Shown here piece by piece: positions 1 through 6,887 of a stretch of DNA of 13,752 bases. Both the position numbers and the translations under genes were made by a program. Each line of letters opens with the position of its first letter. The first letter of the stretch is position 1. This stretch comes from Deinococcus marmoris DSM 12784 (GTDB lineage: Bacteria > Deinococcota > Deinococci > Deinococcales > Deinococcaceae): NCBI RefSeq assembly GCF_000701405.1, contig NZ_JNIV01000106.1, positions 1-13,752 of the forward strand, written 5' to 3'. The notes under the pieces were generated by a model, which ran no database searches, had not been told where the DNA came from, and saw only the letters and a list, made by a program, of their open reading frames with translations.

Positions 1-452
1 CGGTAATGCTCATTTTTCGTAATTGGACTCTTCATGACGCTGTTCTGTTTTTTCTCGTCCCAGACGGGTTTTTTAACGATAACTTCTCCAGCGACAGGAA
101 CGCCAAGGCGTTCCTGGTCAGGGGTGGTGACGCCGTAAAACGCGGTGATGAAGCAGATCCCCCGAATCGTGCGCCCAGTGGTGTGATCGTAATGCCACTC
201 CACCACGCCGTTTTCCTGACTGTGAGGTTTGGGAATCACACAGTCATCGACACTCAGCGTTCCGTCCTCCTGCTCGATCTGCCTGACCAACGGCTTTGCC
301 AGTTTCCAGAGCGTACGGGAAAAAGCCTCTTCCTGACGCAAAAAACGAGTGACCTGATCGTGACTGACTTCCCCCAGCAGCAACTGGGCGAGCATGGTGG
401 CACTCGTTTGACCGAACGAGGAGATCAAGAAATCGCTGTACAGTTCCATCAT
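1..452 (-). CDS. IS transposase, N-terminal part (runs off left edge)
   Basis: Reading the minus strand from ATG at 452, the frame stays open to the window edge and encodes about 150 residues starting MMELYSDFLISSFGQTSATM. It continues through a DDE-type beta strand (SVDDCVIPKP, about residues 62-71, with the likely first catalytic Asp), an EWHYDHTTGRT segment and an ITKNEHYR segment at the edge. From memory this pattern matches DDE transposases of the IS4/IS701 kind common in Deinococcus; the exact family cannot be fixed without a search. The second ATG at 449 is an alternative start. The gene points away from the ABC permease at 583, so the IS end lies between 453 and about 630. No frameshift or stop is seen in the visible part; whether the element is complete is unknown. 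Confidence 0.8.
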   Translation of the reverse strand, partial: MMELYSDFLISSFGQTSATMLAQLLLGEVSHDQVTRFLRQEEAFSRTLWKLAKPLVRQIEQEDGTLSVDDCVIPKPHSQENGVVEWHYDHTTGRTIRGICFITAFYGVTTPDQERLGVPVAGEVIVKKPVWDEKKQNSVMKSPITKNEHY

Positions 453-548
453 CCGGCGAGTCACCTCCCCAGTTTGCGTCGCCGCAGTGCGAAGCAAGAA
501 ATCCTGATGATTTCATGGAGTCTTCAAATCGTAGCGCGTAAGGTCAGG

Positions 549-577
549 TTGAAAATCGCAGACAAAACTCGGATAAA
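549..577 (+). promoter_or_regulatory. Candidate outward promoter at the IS end
   Basis: TTGAAA at 549-554 and GATAAA at 572-577 are separated by 17 bp, matching the sigma-70 consensus at 5/6 and 4/6 positions. Transcription would start at about 584, essentially on the ATG of the permease gene at 583, giving a leaderless or nearly leaderless message. The box lies in AT-rich DNA that probably belongs to the IS, so this would be an IS-borne outward promoter. This is inference from the sequence only. Confidence 0.35.
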
Positions 578-582
578 GAAGA

Positions 583-1515
583 ATGATCCCGCATATAAAG
601 AACTCTCCAGGCATTCAAGTAGACACTTTCGCCGTCACCGCCGCGAAGCTCAAAGCCCGGCGCAAGCAACGCCGCCGCCTGACCGACTTGCTGGCCTACG
701 CCGTGCTGATCGTGATTGCGCTGATCATGCTGTACCCGTTTTATTGGACATTCATTACCAGCATCGAGCCGACGGGCAACATCTACGAGGCCAAGATTCT
801 GCCCAAGTCGGTGGGCATCCGCAACTATGCCGAGATGTGGAAGGGAACCACCGTACCGTTCTGGCGGCTGATCCTGAACAGCGTCATCATCTGCACGCTG
901 GGCGTGACCCTGACCGTGACGCTGGCGACGCTGGCCGCCTACCCACTGGCGAAAATGCGCTTTCCGGGGCGCGATCTGATCTTCTACGCGATTCTGGCCC
1001 TGATGGTGCTGCCCAACGAATCGGGGCTGATCGTCAATTACATCACCACCATCAAGCTGGGACTGCTGCAACAGACCAACCCGGTCATCGACGCCATCCG
1101 GCAGTACATGGCGGTGGTGCTGCCGGGGCTGGCGAGCATCGTGGGCCTGTTTCTGCTGCGGCAGGCGTACCTGACTATTCCGCTGGAACTGATTGAGGCG
1201 GCACGGATTGACGGCGGCTCGGAATTGACCATCTGGCGGCGGATCATGCTGCCGCTGGCGGCCCCCACCATCGCGGCCTTCGCAATTCTGGAATTCGTGG
1301 CGTACTGGAATTCCTTCCTGTGGGCGCGGATCATGCTGCCCGACAAGAACATGCTGCCCCTCTCGGCGGGGTTGCTGGAACTGAGCGGGACTTTCAGCAC
1401 CAACAGCCGCGCGGTGATGGCGGGCGCGGTCATCACGATCATCCCCATTCTGATCGTCTTCGCCTTCGGGCAAAAGTACTTCATGAAAGGGCTGGAGGGG
1501 GCGGTGAAGGGGTGA
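583..1515 (+). CDS. Carbohydrate ABC transporter permease (MalG/UgpE type)
   Basis: Inner-membrane permease of a binding-protein-dependent (CUT1-like) sugar importer. The 310-residue product has a basic N-terminal tail (KARRKQRRR) and about six hydrophobic segments near 36-57, 97-120, 132-150, 172-195, 225-245 and 278-300. The EAA loop that docks on the ATPase is clear at about 205-220 (EAARIDGG, then RRIMLPLAAP). Length and layout are typical of the MalG class. The MalF-like partner, binding protein and ATPase are not in the window; a partner gene would be expected upstream, where an IS now sits. The first 13 or so codons are AT-rich and use codons rare in the rest of the gene (ATA, TCT, CCA, CAA, GTA), so the N-terminus and start codon may come from the IS. 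Substrate cannot be told. Confidence 0.88.
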   Translation: MIPHIKNSPGIQVDTFAVTAAKLKARRKQRRRLTDLLAYAVLIVIALIMLYPFYWTFITSIEPTGNIYEAKILPKSVGIRNYAEMWKGTTVPFWRLILNSVIICTLGVTLTVTLATLAAYPLAKMRFPGRDLIFYAILALMVLPNESGLIVNYITTIKLGLLQQTNPVIDAIRQYMAVVLPGLASIVGLFLLRQAYLTIPLELIEAARIDGGSELTIWRRIMLPLAAPTIAAFAILEFVAYWNSFLWARIMLPDKNMLPLSAGLLELSGTFSTNSRAVMAGAVITIIPILIVFAFGQKYFMKGLEGAVKG

Positions 1516-1537
1516 ATTGGTGTGGAAAAATGACCGC

Positions 1538-1936
1538 ATGAAAACGATGCTACCTGCCCTGGCTCTTGCTGTTGCGCTGACCGCCTGCGATCCCCAGGAA
1601 GCCCCAGACAATGGCAGGGTTGAGACGGACGCTATAGGCGTCGTGGATGTCAATTTTCCCGCGACGGCCAGCGCCTCGGAACCCATGATTATTGCCATTC
1701 GGTACAGCAAGACATGCAATCAATCAAGTGAACAGATAGCCCTAACCGCCCGCACAGAAACCGAACTTCGGCTGAACGGGACGGCCCGGCACGCCAAGTT
1801 GCCCCCAAACCTGGCCTGCACGCCGATCTACATCGAAAAAACCATTGAGTACATAGACCCCGGCACCCCCGCGCGAACCAATCCTTTCGAGATTATCGTG
1901 AACGGCAGGAGCTGGGGCACGGTAGAAGTCAAGTAG
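1538..1936 (+). CDS. Small secreted lipoprotein, copy 1 of a tandem pair
   Basis: A 132-residue protein with a short lipoprotein signal (MKTMLPALALAVALTAC, lipobox LTAC), so probably lipidated and anchored on the outer face of the cytoplasmic membrane or further out. The mature part is about 50% identical by eye to the next gene. Shared blocks are VDFPAT/VNFPAT, AIRY/SIRY, TDLRLN/TELRLN, YIEKT and PGTPARTNPFE, ending VNG(R/K)S(W/Y)GTV, plus two conserved Cys (after IRY and in LAC) that could form a disulphide. ATG 1538 was chosen over an in-frame GTG at 1517 because it begins the signal peptide directly and matches the start context of copy 2. No good ribosome binding site is visible. It follows the permease by 22 nt. 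I do not recognise a named family; function unknown. Confidence 0.8.
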   Translation: MKTMLPALALAVALTACDPQEAPDNGRVETDAIGVVDVNFPATASASEPMIIAIRYSKTCNQSSEQIALTARTETELRLNGTARHAKLPPNLACTPIYIEKTIEYIDPGTPARTNPFEIIVNGRSWGTVEVK

Positions 1937-1987
1937 GCAGACACAAAGTGGCGTGCAGCAGATCAGGTTGAATGGCAAAATGACCAC

Positions 1988-2365
1988 ATGAAAAAGCTGA
2001 TTCCTGCCCTGGCACTTGCGCTGGCCCTGGCATCGTGCGGTACGCCCCTGCTTCCACGGACCCAGCCCCTGGGCGTCGCGGGAGTTGATTTTCCCGCCAC
2101 CATCGCGGCCACAGATGATCTGAGCGTGAGCATCCGCTACGGCGTGGGCTGCGGCGACTTCGATCAACAGGTCGCAAAAATCTCACGCACCGCGACAGAC
2201 TTGCGGCTGAACGCCACCGTCAAGACCCGGAACGTTTTTCTGGCCTGCCCTGCTGTGTACATCGAGAAAACCCTGATCTACACCGATCCCGGTACTCCCG
2301 CCCGCACCAATCCGTTTGAAGTCGTCGTGAACGGCAAATCCTACGGGACAGTCACCATCAAGTGA
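1988..2365 (+). CDS. Small secreted lipoprotein, copy 2 of a tandem pair
   Basis: A 125-residue paralogue of the preceding gene, with signal peptide MKKLIPALALALALASC (lipobox LASC) and the same conserved C-terminal PGTPARTNPFE and VNGKSYGTVTIK region. The DNA just upstream of both starts is nearly the same (AAAATGACC, R, CATGAAAA), so the duplication took in the start region as well as the coding part. Its stop codon overlaps the GTG start of the FAD oxidoreductase by 4 nt (GTGA at 2362-2365), which ties it to the downstream operon. Function unknown; a small beta-rich periplasmic or surface domain is a guess from its length and composition. Confidence 0.8.
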   Translation: MKKLIPALALALALASCGTPLLPRTQPLGVAGVDFPATIAATDDLSVSIRYGVGCGDFDQQVAKISRTATDLRLNATVKTRNVFLACPAVYIEKTLIYTDPGTPARTNPFEVVVNGKSYGTVTIK

Positions 2366-3810
2366 CCCTCTCCTACCAACACCTGCCCCAGACCTGGGAT
2401 GTGCTTGTCGCCGGGGGCGGAACCGCTGGCGCAATCGCCGCAATCGCCGCCGCCAGAGCCGGAGCGCGGGTGCTGGTGGTGGAAGCGCTGGGTAGCCTGG
2501 GCGGAACCGGAACCAACGCCTGGGTCACGCCCCTGATGCGGAATGTCTCGGGGGGCGAGAATCTGAACCGGGGCTTGACGGACGAACTGAAGGCCCGAAT
2601 GCTGGCACGCGGCGACGGAGCAGTTGACCCCGGTGGCAACGACAACTGGTTCAACCCCGAGGGCATGAAATTCGTGCTGGAGCGGATGCTTTTGGAGGCT
2701 GGCGGCGAGGTGCTGTACCACACGCACATCGTTCAGCCGTTGCTGGCAGATGGCGAACATGTTGATGGTCAACAGTTGATGGTTGATGGAGAAAGCGCAC
2801 AGTCCCACTCCATCAACCATCAACCATCAACCATTACCTCCCTCGTCGTCCACAACAAGGGCGGCCTGCAAGCCTTGAACGCCGCCGTCTTCATCGACGC
2901 CACCGGGGACGCGGACCTCGCCACCCGCGCGGGCGTTCCCTTCCATGCAGGCGATGAGGACGGCATTCATCAGGCCATGAGCCTGCGCTTCACGCTGGCG
3001 GGGGTGGACACGGCGCGGCTGTGCGCCTTCCTGAACGGCAACGGACAGGGGCAGACGGGCGAGAACTTCCTGCACTTCTGGATGGTGTGGGGCAAGAACA
3101 GCACGCTGGAACCGCTGTTCCGGCAGGCGGTCAGTGAAGGCGTGCTGCTGGAGCGCGACGGCGATTATTTCCAGGGCTTCAGCATTCCCGGCAGGCCCGG
3201 CGAGATCAGCTTCAACTGCCCCCGCATCCGCGCCGAGTTGCACGACGGCACGGACCCCTGGCAACTCAGCGCCGCGCAGGTGGACGGACGCGAGGCGATT
3301 GACCGCCTGACGGCCTTCTGCCACGCGTATCTACCCGGCTGCGAGACGGCCTTTATCGGCGTGGTGGCCCCGATGGTGGGTGTGCGCGAGTCGCGGCGCA
3401 TCGTAGGCGAGTACACGCTGACGCTGGCGGACATTCTGGACTGCGCCCGCTTCCCGGATTCGATCTGCCGCAACCACTACCCGGTGGATATTCACAGCGT
3501 CAGGGGCGGCGCAAAGCTGCTGCACGAGCGCGACGGGACTGCGCCGTATTTTGCGAAAGACGCCTACCACGAGATTCCTTACCGCGCTATCGTCCCCGTC
3601 GGCATTGCCAATCTGCTGGTGCCAGGGCGGGCGGCCAGCAGTTCCTTTGAGGCGCAGTCGGCCATCCGCGTTCAGCAGAACTGCCACAGCATGGGGGAAG
3701 CCGCCGGAACCGCCGCCGCCTGGGCCGCGCGTGATCATGGCGGGCGCGTGCGGGATATTGATATGGACGCACTCCAAACTGAACTCAGACGACTGGGAGG
3801 AAACATATGA
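2362..3810 (+). CDS. FAD-dependent oxidoreductase (FAD_oxidored family)
   Basis: A 482-residue cytosolic flavoprotein. The N-terminal dinucleotide-binding motif is VLVAGGGTAGAIAA (about 14-27), followed by VLVVEALGSLGGTGTN, in which the acidic residue at the strand end fits FAD ribose binding. A second FAD-contact region lies near 410-465 (ANLLVPGRAASSSFEA, then HSMGEAAGTAAAWAA). This architecture fits the PF12831-type FAD-dependent oxidoreductases, often found near sugar transporters in Deinococcus and actinobacteria; the substrate is unknown. Start GTG 2362 overlaps the previous stop by 4 nt, with only a weak ribosome binding site, so coupling is likely. Codons 134-157 are a heptamer-repeat hairpin (see repeat entry) that looks like an in-frame insertion in a loop before the ITSLVVHNKGGLQAL strand. 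The 3' end overlaps the next gene by 4 nt. Confidence 0.88.
   Translation: MTLSYQHLPQTWDVLVAGGGTAGAIAAIAAARAGARVLVVEALGSLGGTGTNAWVTPLMRNVSGGENLNRGLTDELKARMLARGDGAVDPGGNDNWFNPEGMKFVLERMLLEAGGEVLYHTHIVQPLLADGEHVDGQQLMVDGESAQSHSINHQPSTITSLVVHNKGGLQALNAAVFIDATGDADLATRAGVPFHAGDEDGIHQAMSLRFTLAGVDTARLCAFLNGNGQGQTGENFLHFWMVWGKNSTLEPLFRQAVSEGVLLERDGDYFQGFSIPGRPGEISFNCPRIRAELHDGTDPWQLSAAQVDGREAIDRLTAFCHAYLPGCETAFIGVVAPMVGVRESRRIVGEYTLTLADILDCARFPDSICRNHYPVDIHSVRGGAKLLHERDGTAPYFAKDAYHEIPYRAIVPVGIANLLVPGRAASSSFEAQSAIRVQQNCHSMGEAAGTAAAWAARDHGGRVRDIDMDALQTELRRLGGNI
2762..2833. repeat. TTGATGG/CCATCAA heptamer hairpin inside a gene
   Basis: The left arm holds three TTGATGG copies (2762-2768, 2776-2782, 2783-2789). 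The right arm holds three head-to-tail CCATCAA copies (2810-2816, 2817-2823, 2824-2830) followed by CCATTA. The segments 2775-2791 and 2808-2824 are perfect 17-bp inverted complements with a 16-nt loop. The block spans 72 bp, exactly 24 codons, and is read through by the oxidoreductase gene as QQLMVDGE and SINHQPSTI-like peptide. It resembles dispersed heptamer-repeat palindromes seen in several bacterial genomes; naming a specific element needs a genome-wide search. Confidence 0.85.
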
Positions 3811-4358
3811 GCCGAGCCACAACCCTGCAATCCGAGCGTGCCTACCGAATTGAACCCGAACCGCAGTACACCCCGCAGATCGGCGCACTGGCGGAGATGA
3901 TGAACTACACCCGCCTGACCACATTGCAGGCGGTGGAAGGGCTGAGCGTGGAGCAACTGGACGCCGTGCCGGAGGGCTTCGGCAACTCCATCGGAATGCT
4001 GCTGGCGCATATCGCGGCAGTGGACCGGGCGTACCAGATTCTGTCGTTCGAGGGCCGTGATCTGGGCGAGGGAGATGAGGTCATTCAGGGCGGCCTGTCG
4101 ATGGGGAAAAACGGCACACCTCCGCCTACCGGACAGAGCCTGGAAACCCTGCTGGCCGAACTGGAAGCCTCCCGCGCCGAGACGTTGAAGGCCTTTGCCA
4201 ACAAAGACGATGAATGGCTGGCCTCAAACATGACCGTACCTGATTTCGACTACCCCAACCACCACTGGGCCTGGTTTCACGTGATGGAGGACGAGGTCAG
4301 CCACCGGGGCCAGATTCGCATTCTGCGGAAACACGTCGCGCCAAAGAAGAAGGGGTGA
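3807..4358 (+). CDS. DinB-like / DUF664 protein (possible bacillithiol S-transferase)
   Basis: A 183-residue protein of the DinB/YfiT four-helix superfamily, a group of metal-dependent thiol transferases using bacillithiol, mycothiol or related cofactors. The first expected metal ligand is H68 in GMLLAHIAAVDRAY; the C-terminal signature is HHWAWFHVMEDEVSHRGQI (about 152-170) with H158 and H166. The usual HxxxH pair reads DxxxH here (D162, H166), so metal binding may be altered or may use H158. Deinococci make bacillithiol, so a bacillithiol-linked detoxification role is a reasonable inference but unproven. The start is ATG 3807, overlapping the previous stop by 4 nt, with a strong GGAGG site 6 nt upstream. 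Its stop overlaps the next GTG by 4 nt. Confidence 0.82.
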   Translation: MSRATTLQSERAYRIEPEPQYTPQIGALAEMMNYTRLTTLQAVEGLSVEQLDAVPEGFGNSIGMLLAHIAAVDRAYQILSFEGRDLGEGDEVIQGGLSMGKNGTPPPTGQSLETLLAELEASRAETLKAFANKDDEWLASNMTVPDFDYPNHHWAWFHVMEDEVSHRGQIRILRKHVAPKKKG

Positions 4359-4876
4359 GCAGCAGGTTTCTGCTCATCCGGCACGCGAAAGCCAGTGGGC
4401 AGCCCCCAGAAGCCCCACTGACGGCGGAGGGGCAGGAGCAGGCGCAACGACTGGCCTCGCAACTTGCCCAGCACGGCATGACCCGCGTAGTCAGCAGCCC
4501 GTGGGTGCGGGCGGTGGATACAGCTCAGCCGCTGGCACAGGCACTGGGGCTGGAAATTGAGACAGACGAGCGACTGACCGAACGCGTGCTGAGCGGGCGC
4601 GATCTCCCCCACTGGCAGAAGGCGCTGAAGGCCAGTTTCCTTGATCCCGAACTAGTTCTGGACGGTGGCGAATCGGGCACAACAGCCAAAGCACGCGCCC
4701 TGGCCGCCTTGAAGCACGCTGAAGACCCGCATGGCCTCACCGCCATCTTCACCCACGGCAACCTGCTGGCGCTGCTGCTGGGGCTGGATTACAGCGGCTG
4801 GGCAGACCTGAGAAACCCGGATGTCTGGTGCTGGAACGCGGAGGGGCTGGCCGAACGCGTCAGACTGGAACCTTGA
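4355..4876 (+). CDS. SixA-like histidine phosphatase
   Basis: A 173-residue member of the histidine phosphatase (phosphoglycerate mutase-like) superfamily. The catalytic LIRHAKA motif is at the N-terminus (nucleophile H10). A SSPWVRAVDTAQPLAQAL segment supplies the Arg that contacts phosphate, a DERLTERV loop supplies the likely acid, and FTHGN near H134 is the second catalytic His. The short length fits SixA, which removes phosphate from phosphohistidine, but a small-molecule phosphatase is equally possible. Start GTG 4355 overlaps the previous stop (GTGA), and an AAGAAGG stretch just upstream serves as a modest ribosome binding site. The gene ends in a 4-nt overlap with the TTG start of the methyltransferase. 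Confidence 0.87.
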   Translation: MSSRFLLIRHAKASGQPPEAPLTAEGQEQAQRLASQLAQHGMTRVVSSPWVRAVDTAQPLAQALGLEIETDERLTERVLSGRDLPHWQKALKASFLDPELVLDGGESGTTAKARALAALKHAEDPHGLTAIFTHGNLLALLLGLDYSGWADLRNPDVWCWNAEGLAERVRLEP

Positions 4877-5706
4877 CGCCGCACATCATCCGCATCAGGT
4901 CCGAGAACGCCGACTTCCAGCTTCTGGAGGCACTGGGCCGCAGCCGCGAAAAGCGCCGCAAGCACGGCCTGTTCGTGATCGAGGGGGTGCGCCCGATCAA
5001 TCTGGCCCTGCAACACGGCTGGACCTTCGACGCGCTGCTGATCCCCGAAGACGCCCCGCTGTCGCGCTGGGGGCATGACGTGCTGGAGCGGGCGCAGGCG
5101 GCGCGGCATTTCCTGATTGCCCCGCAGGGCTACGAACTGCTGACGGACCGCAACGACGGCAGCGAGATCATGGCGTTGCTGCGGCTGCCCGATTCAGACC
5201 CAGCCCGTCTACCCACCTCTGCAAACGGGCGCGTGGTGCTGCTGGACCGTCCGGGGAATCCAGGGAACCTGGGCAGCATCGTGCGCTCCTGCGACGCGTT
5301 CGGGGTGGGCGGCGTGGGCGTGGTGGGACACGGCGTCGATCCCTACAGCCGCGAGGCCATCCGCGCCTCCACCGGCTCCCTGCTGGCCATGCCCGTGGTG
5401 CATTTCCCCGGCCCGGCAGAGGTCCGGGAGTGGCTGGATACAGCGCGGCAGAAGGTAGAGGGCGTGCGCGTGGTGGGCACCGATGAACACGGGGAAATGA
5501 CTGCGCGGGCCTACGGCTTCGCCGGATTCACGGTGCTGGTGGCCGGGAACGAGACGAGCGGGATGAGCGCCGCTCTGCGCGAGCTGTGCGACGTGACGCT
5601 GCGAATCGACATCGCAGGATCGGCGTCGAGCCTGAACGTGGCGGTGGCGACGTCCATTCTGCTCTATGAGATGAGTCTGTCCGCGCAGGCCGGAGGCAAC
5701 CTGTGA
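4873..5706 (+). CDS. TrmH/SpoU-family RNA methyltransferase
   Basis: A 277-residue SPOUT-class 2'-O-ribose methyltransferase. An N-terminal substrate-binding domain (EKRRKHGLFVIEGVRP, about 32-45, typical of TrmH/RlmB relatives) is followed by the SPOUT core. Motif 1 is LDRPGNPGNLGSIVRSCDAF (about 122-141, with the catalytic Arg), motif 2 is VAGNETSGMS (about 221-230) and motif 3 is GSASSLNVAVATSILLYE (about 247-264). These motifs form the trefoil knot and SAM pocket. The target nucleotide in rRNA or tRNA cannot be read from the sequence. TTG 4873 is preferred as start: it gives the same 4-nt overlap (TTGA) as the other junctions and begins just before the conserved domain. An in-frame GTG or ATG further upstream would lie inside the previous gene. 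Confidence 0.88.
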   Translation: MTPHIIRIRSENADFQLLEALGRSREKRRKHGLFVIEGVRPINLALQHGWTFDALLIPEDAPLSRWGHDVLERAQAARHFLIAPQGYELLTDRNDGSEIMALLRLPDSDPARLPTSANGRVVLLDRPGNPGNLGSIVRSCDAFGVGGVGVVGHGVDPYSREAIRASTGSLLAMPVVHFPGPAEVREWLDTARQKVEGVRVVGTDEHGEMTARAYGFAGFTVLVAGNETSGMSAALRELCDVTLRIDIAGSASSLNVAVATSILLYEMSLSAQAGGNL

Positions 5707-6482
5707 GCCGTCCCTTTAACCCCGACGATCCACACGCCGCACCCACGGCGAACGGTCTGCCCTACCGCATCGAGCGCCGGGTGCTGGCCGGGATTCCCTG
5801 CCTGCTGGAGCTGCCCCCGGAAGGCGAGGCGGTGCGGGCCGTCTGCCTCGTCTATCACGGGGCCTGGGCGGCCAAGGAGGGCAAACTGGGCGTGTATTCC
5901 GAACTGGCGACGTGGGGCATGGCGGTGGTGATTCCCGACGCGCCGCTGCACGGCGAACGCCTGGCCGATACCCCGTTCGGCCTGAACGCCCGCGAATATG
6001 TCTGGGAAAGTGTGCGCCGCTCGGTGGCCGAGGCTCCGGCCCTGCTGGACGCACTGACCGAACTCCACGGCCCGCTGCCCATCTACGTCGTCGGCTCCAG
6101 CATGGGCGGTTACGTGGCGCTGACGCTGGCGCGCACCGAGGCCCGTATCGAAAGGGCAGCGGCGCTGATCACCTCGGGCGTGTGGGACGAACCGGAAGTC
6201 GGAGAGCCGGAGATCAGGGCGTTTCTGGAGGCCCACCGCCCCAACACCCACGCGGACAGCTTCGCGCCCACACCGCTGCTGCTGGCCAGCGGGGACCACG
6301 ACCCGACTTTCCCACCCGGCGCGCACCATCAACCCACTGCCAGGGCTTTGAGAGCGGCGTACAGGCAGGCAGGGCAGCCGGACCTCTTCCAGGAACGCAT
6401 CTTCGCGGGCGTGGGCCACTACACCAGCCAGAGCATGCGCGACGCCGTGGTGGCTTTTCTGGAACCCGTGCTGAAACGCTGA
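5703..6482 (+). CDS. Alpha/beta hydrolase
   Basis: A 259-residue cytosolic alpha/beta-hydrolase fold protein. VYHGAW near 50 supplies the oxyanion hole, GSSMGG near 130 is the nucleophile elbow (Ser), ASGDHDPTFP near 197 is the likely Asp loop, and GVGHYT near 237 carries the catalytic His. The short form and the GSSMGGY elbow recall YitV-like esterases or dienelactone-hydrolase relatives; the substrate is unknown. Start GTG 5703 overlaps the methyltransferase stop by 4 nt and is preceded by a good GGAGG site 6 nt away. It is the last gene of the operon, 41 nt before the terminator hairpin. Confidence 0.87.
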   Translation: MSRPFNPDDPHAAPTANGLPYRIERRVLAGIPCLLELPPEGEAVRAVCLVYHGAWAAKEGKLGVYSELATWGMAVVIPDAPLHGERLADTPFGLNAREYVWESVRRSVAEAPALLDALTELHGPLPIYVVGSSMGGYVALTLARTEARIERAAALITSGVWDEPEVGEPEIRAFLEAHRPNTHADSFAPTPLLLASGDHDPTFPPGAHHQPTARALRAAYRQAGQPDLFQERIFAGVGHYTSQSMRDAVVAFLEPVLKR

Positions 6483-6523
6483 GACGCATGGTCTTTCGCA
6501 ACACATAGGAGTAGAACATAGAA

Positions 6524-6560
6524 AAAGCCCCCGACATTTCTATCGGGGGCTTTCCTTTTT
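6524..6560. terminator. Bidirectional intrinsic terminator
   Basis: Perfect 11-bp stem AAAGCCCCCGA (6524-6534) pairing with TCGGGGGCTTT (6543-6553), with an 8-nt loop. On the plus strand it is followed by CCTTTTTT; on the minus strand the stem is followed by CTTTTTC. It therefore ends the plus-strand operon after the hydrolase gene and also the convergent tRNA-Leu transcript, whose 3' end is only 15 nt away. Confidence 0.93.
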
Positions 6561-6567
6561 TACTCTG

Positions 6568-6653
<86 letters not shown>

Positions 6654-6723
6654 ACCCTATTCGTCTGGTACTGCCCTCCCGCTTGGTAGCCGCGCCCGTG
6701 GGGGCGTTTCGGAAGGCTCAGTT

Positions 6724-6752
6724 ACTTTACTGGCGAGTCTGGCAACTGTCAA
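6724..6752 (-). promoter_or_regulatory. Sigma-70 promoter of tRNA-Leu
   Basis: On the minus strand a perfect TTGACA (6752-6747) is followed after exactly 17 nt by TAAAGT (6729-6724). Transcription would start near 6717, giving a leader of about 65 nt before the tRNA 5' end at 6652. Strong consensus fits a stable-RNA gene. Confidence 0.8.
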
Positions 6753-6800
6753 GGGGCGCGGCAGGTCTGCACAGGGAAGCGTGGCAGACAAAGGCGAACG

Positions 6801-6818
6801 CCCCGGCCCGCAACGGGG
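6801..6818 (-). other. GC-rich inverted repeat downstream of the ferritin-like gene
   Basis: CCCCG (6801-6805) pairs with CGGGG (6814-6818). On the minus strand the hairpin lies about 70 nt past the ferritin-like stop and is followed, after a few bases, by CCTTTGT, so it could be a poor terminator that insulates the tRNA promoter. A second inverted repeat, GTCTGC (6765-6770) and GCAGAC (6784-6789), lies closer to that promoter. Neither has a real U-run. The rest of 6653-6887 holds only the tRNA promoter and leader. Confidence 0.3.
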
Positions 6819-6887
6819 TCAGGGCGCTCACTTCTCCGGGGCACAGTCAAGGGAGGTTGACAGCGCGTGGGAGCGTGGAAATCAGGT

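Noticed and set aside
1..60. Suspected frameshift in the left transposase near position 60
   Set aside because: Re-reading across the 60/61 boundary shows TGG GAC GAG in frame; the coding frame is open to the edge.
544..1719. Long minus-strand open frame opposite the ABC permease
   Set aside because: Low-complexity Gln/His/Arg-rich product, no recognisable domain, and the plus-strand frame has a clear permease with an EAA loop.
2762..2833. CRISPR-like array
   Set aside because: Repeat units are 7 bp, in inverted orientation, without spacers of uniform length; it is a hairpin, not an array.
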